Assembly: GCA_021851335.1 (NCBI GenBank) | Contig: JAJZEA010000010.1 | Location: 1-64,000, forward strand | DNA: 64,000 nucleotides | Direction of reading: 5' to 3' | From: Acidobacteriota bacterium | GTDB lineage: Bacteria; Acidobacteriota; Terriglobia; Terriglobales; Acidobacteriaceae | Part shown: in pieces, positions 46,070 to 55,886 of the stretch | Position numbering within the stretch: position 1 is the first letter of the stretch | Layout: every line of letters begins with the position of its first letter | The notes under the pieces: model-generated | Told to the model about the DNA's origin: nothing | Database searches by the model: none | Seen by the model: the letters and a program-made list of their open reading frames with translations, nothing else | Translations under genes and position numbers: made by a program

Positions 46070-47098
46070 CTAGGAGCAGGAACCAATCTGGTCAAGCCAG
46101 CGGAGCTTTTCCGCTTCGGGCAGGAAGCTGGCGCGGAAGGAGTTTGCGGCGAGGGTGCGCAGCTCTTCGCGGGTGAAGCCGTGATGCTGATGGGCGAGGC
46201 GATACTCGTCTTCGACGGTGGCTCCGAAGAAGGCGGGATCGTCGGAGTTGAGCGTGACAAGCAGGCCGTGGTCAAAGTAGCGGCGAATGGGGTGATGTTG
46301 AAGCGAGGGGCAGACGCCGGTGCGGACGTTGGAGGTGGGGTTGAGTTCGAGCGGGATCTGGCGCAGTTTCAGCTCGTCAAGCAGGGCTGGATCGCGGATG
46401 GCGGAGAGGACGTGGCCGAGCCGCTCGGAGCCGATGGAGAGCGCTTCGCGGATGGCCTCGGGACCGGTGGTTTCGCCGGCGTGGTTGGTGAGGCGAAGTC
46501 CGGCAGCGGCAGCCTGTGCGTAGAGGGCACGATAGGGCGTGGAACCGGTCTGTCGCTCGTCGCCGCCGAGGCCGATGGCGACGATGGAGGGATGGTCGCG
46601 GCGCATCTGGGCGGCGAGGCGAAAGACGCGTGCAGCCTCGTCGACGGTGAAGTGACGGACGGCGTCGAAGATCCAGTAGAGGGTGATGCCGAGTTCGCGC
46701 TCGCCACGGAGTCGGGCGCGCTCGAGCGCCGAGAAGATGCGGGCAAAGAGATGCGGATCGCGCTGGTCTTCCTCAGGCCGGAGACGAAAGATGACGCCGA
46801 CGGAGAGGAAGACTTCAGCGTGGCGGACACCCTGGGCGGCGAGCGCCTGAAGCATGCGCCAGGCGGCGAGTTCGTATTCGGCTGGTCCTCGGAGTTCGGT
46901 GACGACGGCTTTGAATGCCTGGAGGAAGCCGGTGAAGTCGGCGTAGGAGTAAAGCGCTTCGGCTTGGGACAGCGTGATCGGCGCGGCGTCTCCGAGGGAG
47001 CTAAGCTCGACGAGCGTGGATGGGGTGATGGTTCCTTCCAGATGCAGGTGCAACTCTGCCTTGGGCAGGCGGCGAATCCACTGTTCGATGGGGTCCAT
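46070..47098 (-). CDS. add: Adenosine deaminase
   Basis: A 342-residue zinc amidohydrolase of the adenosine/adenine deaminase group. HLHLEG (17-22) supplies two metal ligands, HAGE holds the catalytic Glu and a ligand, and LNSDDP near the C-terminus holds the metal-binding and catalytic Asp. Whether the substrate is adenosine or adenine is not decided by these motifs. It begins 36 bases after the permease gene stop, likely one transcript. Confidence 0.9.
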   Translation of the reverse strand: MDPIEQWIRRLPKAELHLHLEGTITPSTLVELSSLGDAAPITLSQAEALYSYADFTGFLQAFKAVVTELRGPAEYELAAWRMLQALAAQGVRHAEVFLSVGVIFRLRPEEDQRDPHLFARIFSALERARLRGERELGITLYWIFDAVRHFTVDEAARVFRLAAQMRRDHPSIVAIGLGGDERQTGSTPYRALYAQAAAAGLRLTNHAGETTGPEAIREALSIGSERLGHVLSAIRDPALLDELKLRQIPLELNPTSNVRTGVCPSLQHHPIRRYFDHGLLVTLNSDDPAFFGATVEDEYRLAHQHHGFTREELRTLAANSFRASFLPEAEKLRWLDQIGSCS

Positions 47099-47134
47099 GG
47101 GGGGGAAATCTCTCCGTGAAGTGCGGCTTTGGTG

Positions 47135-48697
47135 CTACTTTTGTGCCGGGGTCCTGGGGGCAAACTCGGATCGGTGGCGACTGTAAAAGAAGTAAATCAG
47201 CAGGCCGATGCCGAGCCAGATAAAGAAGCGGAACCAGGTGATGATGGGCAGGCCGCTCATGAGGAGCACGCAGAAAAGCACGCTGAGGACGGGGATGATG
47301 GGTCCGCCGGGAACACGAAAGCCGCGACGGCGCTGCGGCTCGCGATAGCGCAGGACGAGCACTCCGATCGAGACAAGAACGAAGGCGAAGAGCGTGCCGA
47401 TATTCGACAGATCGGCCAGCGTGCCAATGTCGAAAAGGCCGGAGGGGATGGCGACGGCAAAGCCAGCGACCCAGGTGGAAAAAGCCGGGGTGCGGTACTT
47501 CTTGTGGACGCGGCTGAAGATGCGCGGCAGGAGTCCGTCGCGGGACATGGAGTACCAGACGCGGGACTGGCCAAGCTGATAGACGAGCAGCGAGGAGAGC
47601 ATGCCCATGAGCGCGCCGAGGACGACGATGAGGCGAATCCAGTGGAGCGGGTGACCGCCGGGGAGCAGAGAGAGTTTTTTGAGCGCGTTGACGACCGGCG
47701 CCGCGTCGCCGACCATCGACTGCCAGGGCACGAGTCCGGTGAGGCAGACGGCGACGGCAACATAAAGCAGGGTGCAGACGATGAGCGTGGCGATGATGCC
47801 AATGGGCATGTCTTTCTGCGGGTTGCGACACTCCTCGGCAGCGGTGGAGACGGAGTCAAAGCCGATGTAGGTGAAAAAGATGATCGAACCGCCGGCAAGG
47901 ATGCCGGAGATGCCGTTGGGGGCGAAAGGGTGCCAGTTGGAGGGGTGGATGTAGTCGATGGCGGCAAAGACGAAGATGAGAATGGCCGTGAGCTTGAGCG
48001 CGACCATGGCGTTGTTGGCTTCGGCGGTTTCGCGGATGCCGCGCACGAGGACGACGGTGAGAAGAAGGACGATGAGAAAGGCGGGAATGTTGAAACCGAA
48101 GTGCCATCCGGGCGCGTAGATGGTTTGGCCGGAGAAACTTTGAAGACCTTCGGGAAGATAAGCGGGAGAGATCCATCGGGCCGAAGGATGAAGCCCGAAC
48201 CAGTCGAGCAGATCGACGACATGAGCGGCGAAACCGACGCTGACGGTCATGTTGGAGCCGGCGTATTCGAGGATGAGATCCCAGCCGATGATCCAGGCGA
48301 TGAGTTCGCCGAGCGTGGCGTAGGTGTAGGTGTAGGCCGAACCGGCGATGGGGATCATGGAGGCAAGTTCGGCGTAACAGAGGCCGGTGAGTCCGCAGAC
48401 GATGGCGACGAGGAAAAGCGAGACAGCCAAAGCGGGACCTGCGCCGGGACGGCCGGCAAGCGCGGTGTGAGTGATGAGGAAGTCGGCGAGCGGCGTGTTG
48501 ACGAGGCTGGTGGTGTCGAATTTTTCGCCGGAGATGGCCGTACCGATGACGGTGAAGATTCCAGAGCCGATGACTGCGCCGATGCCAAGCGCAGTGAGCG
48601 ACCAGGGACCAAGCGTCTTTTTGAGCCTGTGCTCAGGATCTTCCGAGTCCAGAATCAGCTTATCGATCGACTTGCGGGCAAGTAATTGGCTGGCCAG
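47135..48697 (-). CDS. APC-family amino-acid permease with apparent non-AUG start
   Basis: About 520 residues with 12 or more membrane helices. The body (LGPWSLTALGIGAVIGSGIFTVIG, LTGLCYAELASMIPIAGSAYTY, SNMTVSVGFAAHVVDLL, FTYIGFDSVSTAAEE) is the cationic amino-acid transporter type. The conserved N-terminus SQLLARKSIDKLILDSEDPEH is in frame far upstream of the first ATG (48430), which would drop the first helix. No ATG, GTG or TTG exists between the upstream stop and that region. AAGGAG (48706-48711) lies 8 bases ahead of CTG (48697) and 5 bases ahead of ATT (48700), so one of these should start the protein. CTG gives M-A-S-Q. Confidence 0.85.
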   Translation of the reverse strand: MASQLLARKSIDKLILDSEDPEHRLKKTLGPWSLTALGIGAVIGSGIFTVIGTAISGEKFDTTSLVNTPLADFLITHTALAGRPGAGPALAVSLFLVAIVCGLTGLCYAELASMIPIAGSAYTYTYATLGELIAWIIGWDLILEYAGSNMTVSVGFAAHVVDLLDWFGLHPSARWISPAYLPEGLQSFSGQTIYAPGWHFGFNIPAFLIVLLLTVVLVRGIRETAEANNAMVALKLTAILIFVFAAIDYIHPSNWHPFAPNGISGILAGGSIIFFTYIGFDSVSTAAEECRNPQKDMPIGIIATLIVCTLLYVAVAVCLTGLVPWQSMVGDAAPVVNALKKLSLLPGGHPLHWIRLIVVLGALMGMLSSLLVYQLGQSRVWYSMSRDGLLPRIFSRVHKKYRTPAFSTWVAGFAVAIPSGLFDIGTLADLSNIGTLFAFVLVSIGVLVLRYREPQRRRGFRVPGGPIIPVLSVLFCVLLMSGLPIITWFRFFIWLGIGLLIYFFYSRHRSEFAPRTPAQK

Positions 48698-48889
48698 AAT
48701 CTCCGCTCCTTGGTCTCGGCGAAACAGGGGTCTTCCGACAATGGGCGTGGTTGTGGCCAGGTGAAATCTGGCTCAGGCAACGCCTCATGCAGGAAAAACT
48801 GTTGGTCCGAATATAAATCAGGCGGGGGACTTCGGTGGAGTTGAAAAGAGATCAAACCCCACCGATCTGAATCCTGTTTTGGGATCCGG

Positions 48890-49048
48890 CTACTTGCGCT
48901 TGGACTGACCGCGAGCGGCTTTCTTGACGCGGGCTTTGTTGGCTCCGCGCGGCTCGGTGCGGGGCGGCTTGGGAGCGGCCTTCTTGCGCGCTTCCCGCTT
49001 CAGCTTTTTGCGTTCCTGTTTGTCTTCCACATTGGTTGTGTTTGCCAT
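48890..49048 (-). CDS. Small highly basic protein
   Basis: A 52-residue protein MANTTNVEDKQERKKLKREARKKAAP..., with about one third Lys and Arg, ending GQSKRK. GAGAG precedes the ATG at 49048. Composition suggests nucleic-acid or ribosome binding; no domain is recognised. It lies after the UvrD-type gene on the same strand. Confidence 0.6.
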   Translation of the reverse strand: MANTTNVEDKQERKKLKREARKKAAPKPPRTEPRGANKARVKKAARGQSKRK

Positions 49049-49216
49049 GCTTCTCTCTTTTCTTTCTTCCGGCCGCATTGCCGCCGGGTTTTGTTTCCGT
49101 TGCAGCAATCAGAATAACAGGCTTTGTTTTGCCGCTTCCTGTGGACTGCCGAGGAGCGTGCATCGGCAAGGCGGGAAGTTGCGTGGGTGCGTGGAGACTG
49201 TAATGCTGTGGCGCTG

Positions 49217-52069
49217 TCAGATCCGTTCAAGCTGGGCAAAGCGCTCGACGAGTTTTTTTACGCCAAAACGAGGGAAGTGAACGGTCAGCCTGGCGTCATC
49301 GCTGTCGCCTTCGCGCATGAGCACGGTGCCTTCCCCGTATTTGCCGTGGCGGACACGATTTCCTTTCTGGAATCCGGAGGCAGATTTGGGCGGTTCGACT
49401 TCCAGCCTGGGACGAGGCAGTTTGCCGGTGGGCATGGTGGTGCGTCCGCTGAAAAACTTTGCGATGTTGTCGATGGAGTCGCCGTTCGATGGGGTGACCG
49501 CGCCGGGCGCCGCTGGTGGCGGCGCGACCACGGTTCCTGTCCAACGGCTGTTGAGTGCGCCGGCATGGCTGGACCGGCTTTTTTCAGGCTGGGGATAGGG
49601 TGTTGCGCTCAGGCCGACGCGATAGTCGCCGCGACGGTTCATGGGCGGGCGACCGGGCGTTGCACTCTGGTCTTCATCCTCATAGCTGTAGTGTCTGGTT
49701 GACTCTTCGGCGTATCGAGAGGATTTGGCGGCAGGCTGCGCGCTGTTGCGCCAGGGAGAACCGAGGTCTTCCATGAGACGCGCTGGAATCTCCTCAAGAA
49801 AGCGCGAGGGGATGCTTGCCTCCGGCATATCGTTGCCGTAGCGGCGTCGATATTGCGCGCGCGTGAGCACGAGCGTATCCATGGCGCGGGTCATGCCGAC
49901 GTAGCAAAGTCTGCGCTCTTCTTCGAGTGCGTCGGGGCTGTTGATGGAGCGCGAGTGAGGGAACAATCCCTCTTCCATGCCGGCGAGAAAGACCAGCGGA
50001 AACTCCAGTCCCTTGGCCGCGTGCAGGCTCATCAGCGTTACGCGGGCGTCGGCGTTGAACTGGTCGGTATCGGAGACGAGAGCGGCGTGATCGAGAAAGT
50101 CGCCGAGGGTTTCACCGCGCTCCTCGGCGTCGCGGGCTGCGTTGGCCAGTTCCTTGAGATTTTCGATTCGACCGATGGCCTCGGGCGATCCTTCGGCTTC
50201 AAGCGACTTGATGTAGCCACTGCGGTCGATGAGGAAACGAATCAGTTCGGGAAGAGTTCCCTGCTCTCCGGGCGCGCGAAAAGCATGGTCATCGGCTTGA
50301 TTGGTGGATGCGGAATTGGGCGTGAGATCTGCCGTGGCATCCGACCCGGTATCCGCCGCGGTGTTTACGAATCGCTTCTTTCGCTGATTGCCTGTCGCCT
50401 GGCTTTGAGCAAAGGGGGAAAGCGATGCGGCATCAAAAAGCAGAGCGGCCTGAGAGGCTGTGGCGCCAAAGTCGAATTCAGTCGCGGCGATTGCCTCGAC
50501 TGGAGAGTTGCCGCCGAAATCAAATCCGGCGTCTCCATCCTCTTCGGCGACAGGCTCATTGGCGTCGGTAGCTGCATCTGCGGTGAGGTCGGCTTCGAGC
50601 TTTGCGGCGAAGTTCGGATGCAGAATTGCCTGGGCATCCTCGATGAGACGACGAAATCCATCGAGAGCGGCACAGGCTCGTGCGGGCACGAGTTGCGCGC
50701 GCATGGCCTGGCGCATGGCGTCCCAGGTGGACAGGCCGGTTTCAAGCGCCAGCCGCTCCAGTGTCTCCAGCGTGGTTTTGCCGATTCCACGCGCGGGCGT
50801 GTTGATGACGCGCTGCAACGCGATGGAGTCATGGGGATTTTGCACGAGCTTGAGATAGCTGAGCAGATCGCGAATTTCGGAGCGCTCATAGAAGCTGAAT
50901 CCGCCGACCATGGTGTATTGAATGCCGTAGCGGCGGAGCGCTTCTTCGACGAGGCGGGACTGGGAGTTGGTGCGGTAGAGCACGGCGCAACGTCCGGTGT
51001 CGTTGTCGCGCTCGGTTTCGCGCAGATAGCGATTGACTCTGTCGGCGATGAAAAGCGCTTCGTTTTCGCCATCGGGAGCCTCGTAGTATCCGATGAGCGA
51101 GCCGCCTTCACGCTCGGTCCAGAGGGTTTTGCCTTTGCGCTGCGCGTTGTTGGCAACGACGGCGCCGGCGGCTTCCAGAATGACCTGTGTGGAGCGATAG
51201 TTCTGCTCGAGGCGGACGATTCTGGCATCGGCAAAATCCTTTTCGAATTCGAGGATGTTGCGAATGTCGGCGCCGCGCCAGCTATAGATGGACTGGTCCT
51301 CGTCGCCGACGGCGCAGACGTTGTGTCGCTCGCCGGCGAGCAGCTTCATCAACTCGTATTGCGGACGATTGGTGTCCTGATACTCATCGACGAGCAGATA
51401 GCGATAGCGGCGCTGGTAGCGCTCGCGGACATCGGAGGAAGCCTTGAGCATGCGCACGGTTTCGAGGAGCAGATCGTCAAAGTCAAGCGCGTTGTTTTTC
51501 TTCAGCTCCGTGCGATAGCTGGCGTAGATGTGAGCGATGCGTTCGGAGCCAGGATCGGACGATCCGAGGTAGTACTCCTGGGGATCGATCATGTGGCTTT
51601 TGGCCCAGGAGATTTTGCTGAGGACGGTGCGTGGGGTGAGCTGCTTGGTATCCAGCCCGAGGCGCTTCATGATGGACTTGACGATGGATTGCTGGTCGTT
51701 GTCGTCGTAGATGGCAAACGTGCGGGTCAGCCCGGCATCGGGTCCGGAGCCGGTGCGGAGGGACTCGATATCGCGGCGCAACATGCGCACGCAGAGGGAG
51801 TGAAAGGTGGCGATGGTGGGCTTGGTCAAAGCTCCGCGCTGGAGCAGGCGATCGACACGCTCCTCCATCTCGCGGGCTGCCTTGTTGGTGAAGGTGACGG
51901 CGAGAATGGCGTCGGGAGCGACGCCTTTGTGCTCGATGAGCCAGGCGATGCGATGGGTGATGACGCGCGTCTTGCCCGATCCGGCACCGGCGAGAATGAG
52001 CAGCGGGCCTTCGGTCGTCTCAACGGCAGCGCGCTGTTCGGGGTTCAGTTTGTCGATCAGCTCCTGCAA
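49217..52069 (-). CDS. UvrD/PcrA-type DNA helicase with low-complexity insert
   Basis: A 950-residue superfamily 1A helicase acting 3' to 5' in repair. All motifs are present: LAGAGSGKTR (26-35), VTFTNKAAREM, LLVDEYQDTNRPQ (225-237), GDEDQSIYSWRGAD (255-268), LMSLHAAKGLEFPLVFLAGMEEGLFP, and EEERRLCYVGMTRAMD. The C-terminus (NRVRHGKYGEGTVL... VHFPRFGVKKLVERFAQLERI) is the Tudor-like PcrA tail that binds RNA polymerase. Residues about 490-602 of domain 2B are an acidic, Ala- and Thr-rich insert with two FDFG units, absent from PcrA or UvrD in general. Confidence 0.93.
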   Translation of the reverse strand: MQELIDKLNPEQRAAVETTEGPLLILAGAGSGKTRVITHRIAWLIEHKGVAPDAILAVTFTNKAAREMEERVDRLLQRGALTKPTIATFHSLCVRMLRRDIESLRTGSGPDAGLTRTFAIYDDNDQQSIVKSIMKRLGLDTKQLTPRTVLSKISWAKSHMIDPQEYYLGSSDPGSERIAHIYASYRTELKKNNALDFDDLLLETVRMLKASSDVRERYQRRYRYLLVDEYQDTNRPQYELMKLLAGERHNVCAVGDEDQSIYSWRGADIRNILEFEKDFADARIVRLEQNYRSTQVILEAAGAVVANNAQRKGKTLWTEREGGSLIGYYEAPDGENEALFIADRVNRYLRETERDNDTGRCAVLYRTNSQSRLVEEALRRYGIQYTMVGGFSFYERSEIRDLLSYLKLVQNPHDSIALQRVINTPARGIGKTTLETLERLALETGLSTWDAMRQAMRAQLVPARACAALDGFRRLIEDAQAILHPNFAAKLEADLTADAATDANEPVAEEDGDAGFDFGGNSPVEAIAATEFDFGATASQAALLFDAASLSPFAQSQATGNQRKKRFVNTAADTGSDATADLTPNSASTNQADDHAFRAPGEQGTLPELIRFLIDRSGYIKSLEAEGSPEAIGRIENLKELANAARDAEERGETLGDFLDHAALVSDTDQFNADARVTLMSLHAAKGLEFPLVFLAGMEEGLFPHSRSINSPDALEEERRLCYVGMTRAMDTLVLTRAQYRRRYGNDMPEASIPSRFLEEIPARLMEDLGSPWRNSAQPAAKSSRYAEESTRHYSYEDEDQSATPGRPPMNRRGDYRVGLSATPYPQPEKSRSSHAGALNSRWTGTVVAPPPAAPGAVTPSNGDSIDNIAKFFSGRTTMPTGKLPRPRLEVEPPKSASGFQKGNRVRHGKYGEGTVLMREGDSDDARLTVHFPRFGVKKLVERFAQLERI

Positions 52070-52226
52070 AACTGCCTTTCCAAAACTGAGGTGAAGGTTG
52101 ATTGCAACCTTGATTCAGTGTATCTGCTGAGGCAAATGGCTGGAGGGGAGGGTGAAGTTGAAAACGGGAGAAAGGATTCATGGTATGGGAGGATTTGTCT
52201 GAATGCGGTCCTGTAATCTGGAGCCA

Positions 52227-52835
52227 GATATGTCGGACGCAATTCTCACACCGTCGGATGTTCCTCAGCCTGCACCGGCATCGTATCGCGCGGTGGTCTA
52301 CTGCGCCTCAGCGCCGGGCAATCGACCGGAATATATGCACGCTGCGCGGGAGTTGGGCGCTGGGCTGGCACGGGAAGAGATCGGGCTTGTCTATGGTGGA
52401 GCGAGCGTGGGCCTGATGGGCGCGGTGGCCGATGGCGCGCTGGCCGAGGGCGGCGAGGTGCTGGGCGTGCTGCCCACGGTGCTGGCGGATCGCGAGATTG
52501 CCCACGCAACGCTGATGCGGCTGAAAAGCCTGTACTACACCGAGACGATGCATGAGCGCAAGGCGAAGATGCTGGAGTTGGCCGACGCCGTGGTGGCTTT
52601 GCCGGGTGGCTTTGGGACGCTGGATGAGCTGATGGAAGCGCTGACCTGGTCGCAGCTCGGAATCCATGCCAAGCCTTGCATTCTGGTAAATCTGATGGGG
52701 TACTATGACGGGTTGCTGGCTTTTCTGGATCGAGCAGTGCTGGAAGGTTTTTTGAAGTCGGAAAACCGCGCGCGAATCCTGATGGCAAACGACGTTCGAC
52801 ACGCAATCCAAATTCTGAGGGAGTGGCGCAGATGA
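52227..52835 (+). CDS. LOG-family protein (TIGR00730 type)
   Basis: A 202-residue Rossmann-like protein with the family signature LPGGFGTLDELMEALTWSQLG. This family includes cytokinin-activating phosphoribohydrolases and nucleotide-5'-monophosphate glycosidases such as PpnN relatives; other residues include YGGASVGLMGAVADGAL. ATG 52227 follows GGAG by 6 bases; an ATG at 52203 with GGAGG farther off is an alternative. Its stop overlaps the start of the oxidoreductase (ATGA). Confidence 0.9.
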   Translation, partial: DMSDAILTPSDVPQPAPASYRAVVYCASAPGNRPEYMHAARELGAGLAREEIGLVYGGASVGLMGAVADGALAEGGEVLGVLPTVLADREIAHATLMRLKSLYYTETMHERKAKMLELADAVVALPGGFGTLDELMEALTWSQLGIHAKPCILVNLMGYYDGLLAFLDRAVLEGFLKSENRARILMANDVRHAIQILREWRR

Positions 52836-54001
52836 AACTTGTGCAGATGAAACTTGTATTGCTTTCCGTCCTTGTGGCAGCAACCTCGTGGAACGCAGTC
52901 GCACAGATGCCAACTGGCAGTTCGACTGGCGAAGCAGGCACGGCGAGTGTCGTTCCGGCGAGCCGTCCGATTCGCGTCGCGGTGGTGGGACTGGTGCATG
53001 ACCACGCGCTGGGCATCTTTGGCGCGCTGGCCCGCAACCATAACGTGACGCTGGTGGGGATCAGCGAATCGGACAAGAACCTGATCGCGCTGTATTCGCA
53101 GCGGTTCAACCTGGCGAATACGCTTTTCTATCCGAACGAAACCCGGATGATCGAGGCGACGCACCCGGACGCGGTGCTGGTGTATACGTCGATTGCGGAT
53201 CATCGCAAGGCGATTGAGATCGCGGCGCGTCATCACGTGAACGCAATGGTGGAAAAGCCGCTGGCGACGACGATGGAGGATGCGCTCGCGATTCGAAAGA
53301 TCGCTCGCGAGGATCACGTTCAGGTGCTGGTGAATTACGAGACGACCTGGTATGCGAGCAATGCGGAGGCGTTGCGCGAGGTAGACAAAGGGATGCTGGG
53401 CACGGTGCGCCGCGTGGTGGTGCATGACGGACACGAAGGGCCGAAAGAGATCGGAGTGAGCCACACATTTTTAAGCTGGCTGACTGACCCGAAGCAGGCA
53501 GGCGCAGGTGCGATGTTTGACTTTGGCTGCTATGGCGCGGACCTGATGACGCTGATCATGCATGGCGAGACACCCGAAAGCGTGACGGCGGTCGCGATGA
53601 CGGACAAGCCAAAGACCTATCCCAATGTGGATGACGACGCAACGATCATCGTGCGCTACAAGGGCGCGCAGGCGGTGCTGCAACCCTCGTGGACGTGGAG
53701 TTTTGCGCGCAAGGATATGGAGGTCTACGGCACGGATGGCTACCTGATTACCGAAGCCGACAGCCGCGTCCGCACGCGCTACAAAGGGCAGCTTGCCGAG
53801 CAGGAGCATGAAGCGCCGCGGCTGGTACGCAATCAGCAGGATTCGCTGGATTATCTGGCTGCCGTGCTGCATGGACAATTGAATCCCGACCACGATCTCT
53901 CTTCCCTGCCGACGAATATGATCGTGATGCAGATTTTGACGGCGGCGCAAGAGTCAGCCCGGAGTGGGCGGACGATACCGTTGACGCCACTGCCAAACTG
54001 A
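52832..54001 (+). CDS. Exported Gfo/Idh/MocA-family oxidoreductase
   Basis: A 389-residue protein with a signal peptide (LVLLSVLVAATSWNAVAQ) ahead of a GFO/IDH/MocA domain: IRVAVVGLVHDHALGIFG for the nucleotide site, VEKPLATTMEDA for the EKP motif, and a C-terminal substrate domain with GAMFDFGCYGADLMTL. The usual GxGxxG is GLVHDH, so NAD binding may be altered. Substrate unknown; export is unusual for an NAD-dependent enzyme but common in some sugar-active members. The start region is a 15-base perfect duplication that gives two possible ATGs (52832, 52847). Confidence 0.88.
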   Translation: MKLVQMKLVLLSVLVAATSWNAVAQMPTGSSTGEAGTASVVPASRPIRVAVVGLVHDHALGIFGALARNHNVTLVGISESDKNLIALYSQRFNLANTLFYPNETRMIEATHPDAVLVYTSIADHRKAIEIAARHHVNAMVEKPLATTMEDALAIRKIAREDHVQVLVNYETTWYASNAEALREVDKGMLGTVRRVVVHDGHEGPKEIGVSHTFLSWLTDPKQAGAGAMFDFGCYGADLMTLIMHGETPESVTAVAMTDKPKTYPNVDDDATIIVRYKGAQAVLQPSWTWSFARKDMEVYGTDGYLITEADSRVRTRYKGQLAEQEHEAPRLVRNQQDSLDYLAAVLHGQLNPDHDLSSLPTNMIVMQILTAAQESARSGRTIPLTPLPN

Positions 54002-54188
54002 GTGGAGTGCGCCGTTCTGGGGTTCAGGCTGAAAGAGATGGAAAAGTTTGCGGGACGAATGGGCAGCGTGGCGTTGTTTTTTGAGCAGCGAGCGCGGGAT
54101 GATATGCTTGCCCACAATCCTGTGAGAGAAGAGACGCCGGGAAGGCCGCATCTTTTTCGTGCCGGGAATGGATTCGCTGGGAGGCGCA

Positions 54189-55886
54189 ATGAAACGCTGT
54201 ATTGGGATGATCTTTCTTGCTTGCACCGTGGTGCTGGCGCAGGGGCCGGAGTTTCACACGGCTCCCGGCCAGGCGCGGTCGATGGTGGTGTCGAAGTTTG
54301 GCATCGTCTCCACGCCGCAGTTTCTGGCCTCGCAGGCAGGTGCGCACATTCTGGAACAGGGCGGCAACGCGATTGATGCTGCGATTGCGGCCAATGCCGT
54401 GATGGGCGTGGTGCAGCCGTATGTGAACGGGATGGGCGGCGACCTGTTCATGCTTTACTACGACGCGAAGAGCGGCAAGCTGTATGGGTTGAACTCCAGC
54501 GGCTGGACGCCGAAGGCGTTGACGATCGACGCGCTGAAGGCGAAGGGCGTGAATACGCTCGACTTCATTGGCGTGAATACGATTGACGTGCCGGGAGCTG
54601 TAGCCGGCTGGGATGCGATGCGCACGCGATTCGGGACGATGCCGTTTCGCACGCTGCTGGCGCCGGCGATCTACTACGCGTCGAATGGATTTCCGCTGGC
54701 CGAGCGCAATGCGCGGTACTGGATTGCGCCGCGGTTGCTGAATCAACCCGGGTATCGAGAGACGTACGACATCTGGTCTCATGCGCCGCAGCCGGGCGAT
54801 CTGTTTCGGAATCCGGCGCTGGCCAACTCCCTGCGCCAGATTGCCGAGCATGGACGCGATGCCTATTACAACGGGCCGATGACCGAGGTGATGGTGAAGT
54901 TTCTGCGGGCGCAGGGCGGGATGCATACGCTGGAGGATTTTCGCGACTTTCAGCCGGAGTGGGTGGAGCCGGTGTCGACGACGTATCACGGATGGACGGT
55001 CTATGAACTGCCGCCGAACGGTCAGGGCATCGCGGCGCTTTCGATGCTGAATATCATGGAGCATTTTCCGCTGGAGGAGTATGGGCAGAACTCGGTCGCT
55101 GCGCTGCACGTGATGATCGAAGCCAAGAAGCTGGCCTATGCGGATATGTATCGGTATGTGGGCGATCCGCGGTTCTCGCCGATACCCGTAGAGCAGCTCA
55201 TCTCGAAATCGCTGGCGGCGCAGCGTGCAAAGCTGATCGACATGAATCACGCTGCTTGCCAGGTGGTGCCGTCGAAGATCGAGGCAGAACTGGACAAGCA
55301 CGGAAACTCGACGATCTATCTATCAACGATCGACAAGGACGGGAACATTGTTTCGCTGATCCAGAGCAACTATGCCGGTTATGGGACGGGGATGGTTGCG
55401 CCGGGACTTGGTTTTTCGTTTCAGAATCGCGGCGCCGGTTTCCAGATGACACCGGGGCTGCCGAACTCGCTGGACGGCCATAAACGACCGCTGCACACGA
55501 TCATTCCCGCGTTCATGGAAAAAGGCGATATACGGATTGGATTTGGAATTATGGGTGGCTGGAATCAGGCGCAGGCGCATGCCCAGTTTGTCTCCAACAT
55601 TGTGGATTTTCACATGAATGTGCAGTCGGCGCTGGAGCAGCCGAGGTTTACGAAAGAGACGTTTGACGGTTGCGACGTGATGATGGAGGAGACAATGCCG
55701 GCGGATGTGCGCGCGGGTCTGACGGCGCGCGGGCACCAGATCAAGCTGCTGGAGCCTCTATCGTTCACGGTGGGTCAAGGAGCGGCGGTGGTTCGAGACA
55801 CGGCGCGGAAGGTCAACTTTGCGGCCGGAGATCCACGCTCGGACGGCGCGGCGATTCCACAGGAACCGCCGGTGACTATGCCGTAG
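54189..55886 (+). CDS. ggt: Gamma-glutamyltransferase
   Basis: A 565-residue exported enzyme of the N-terminal nucleophile type, cleaving glutathione and gamma-glutamyl peptides. Signal peptide MKRCIGMIFLACTVVLAQ. The large subunit has GGNAIDAAIAANAVMGVVQPYVNGMGGD and FLRAQGGMHTLEDF. The autoprocessing and catalytic threonine is probably the T in GNSTIYLSTIDKDGN, aligned with TTHxSVVD of E. coli. GGGAGG precedes ATG. The small-subunit sequence is complete. Confidence 0.9.
   Translation: MKRCIGMIFLACTVVLAQGPEFHTAPGQARSMVVSKFGIVSTPQFLASQAGAHILEQGGNAIDAAIAANAVMGVVQPYVNGMGGDLFMLYYDAKSGKLYGLNSSGWTPKALTIDALKAKGVNTLDFIGVNTIDVPGAVAGWDAMRTRFGTMPFRTLLAPAIYYASNGFPLAERNARYWIAPRLLNQPGYRETYDIWSHAPQPGDLFRNPALANSLRQIAEHGRDAYYNGPMTEVMVKFLRAQGGMHTLEDFRDFQPEWVEPVSTTYHGWTVYELPPNGQGIAALSMLNIMEHFPLEEYGQNSVAALHVMIEAKKLAYADMYRYVGDPRFSPIPVEQLISKSLAAQRAKLIDMNHAACQVVPSKIEAELDKHGNSTIYLSTIDKDGNIVSLIQSNYAGYGTGMVAPGLGFSFQNRGAGFQMTPGLPNSLDGHKRPLHTIIPAFMEKGDIRIGFGIMGGWNQAQAHAQFVSNIVDFHMNVQSALEQPRFTKETFDGCDVMMEETMPADVRAGLTARGHQIKLLEPLSFTVGQGAAVVRDTARKVNFAAGDPRSDGAAIPQEPPVTMP

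Noticed and set aside
47129..48685. 518-codon open frame antisense to the permease
   Set aside because: Asp- and Gly-rich shadow translation with no domain; the permease on the minus strand has clear membrane helices.
49853..52216. 787-codon open frame antisense to the UvrD-type helicase
   Set aside because: Shadow of the helicase; no ribosome site and no motif.
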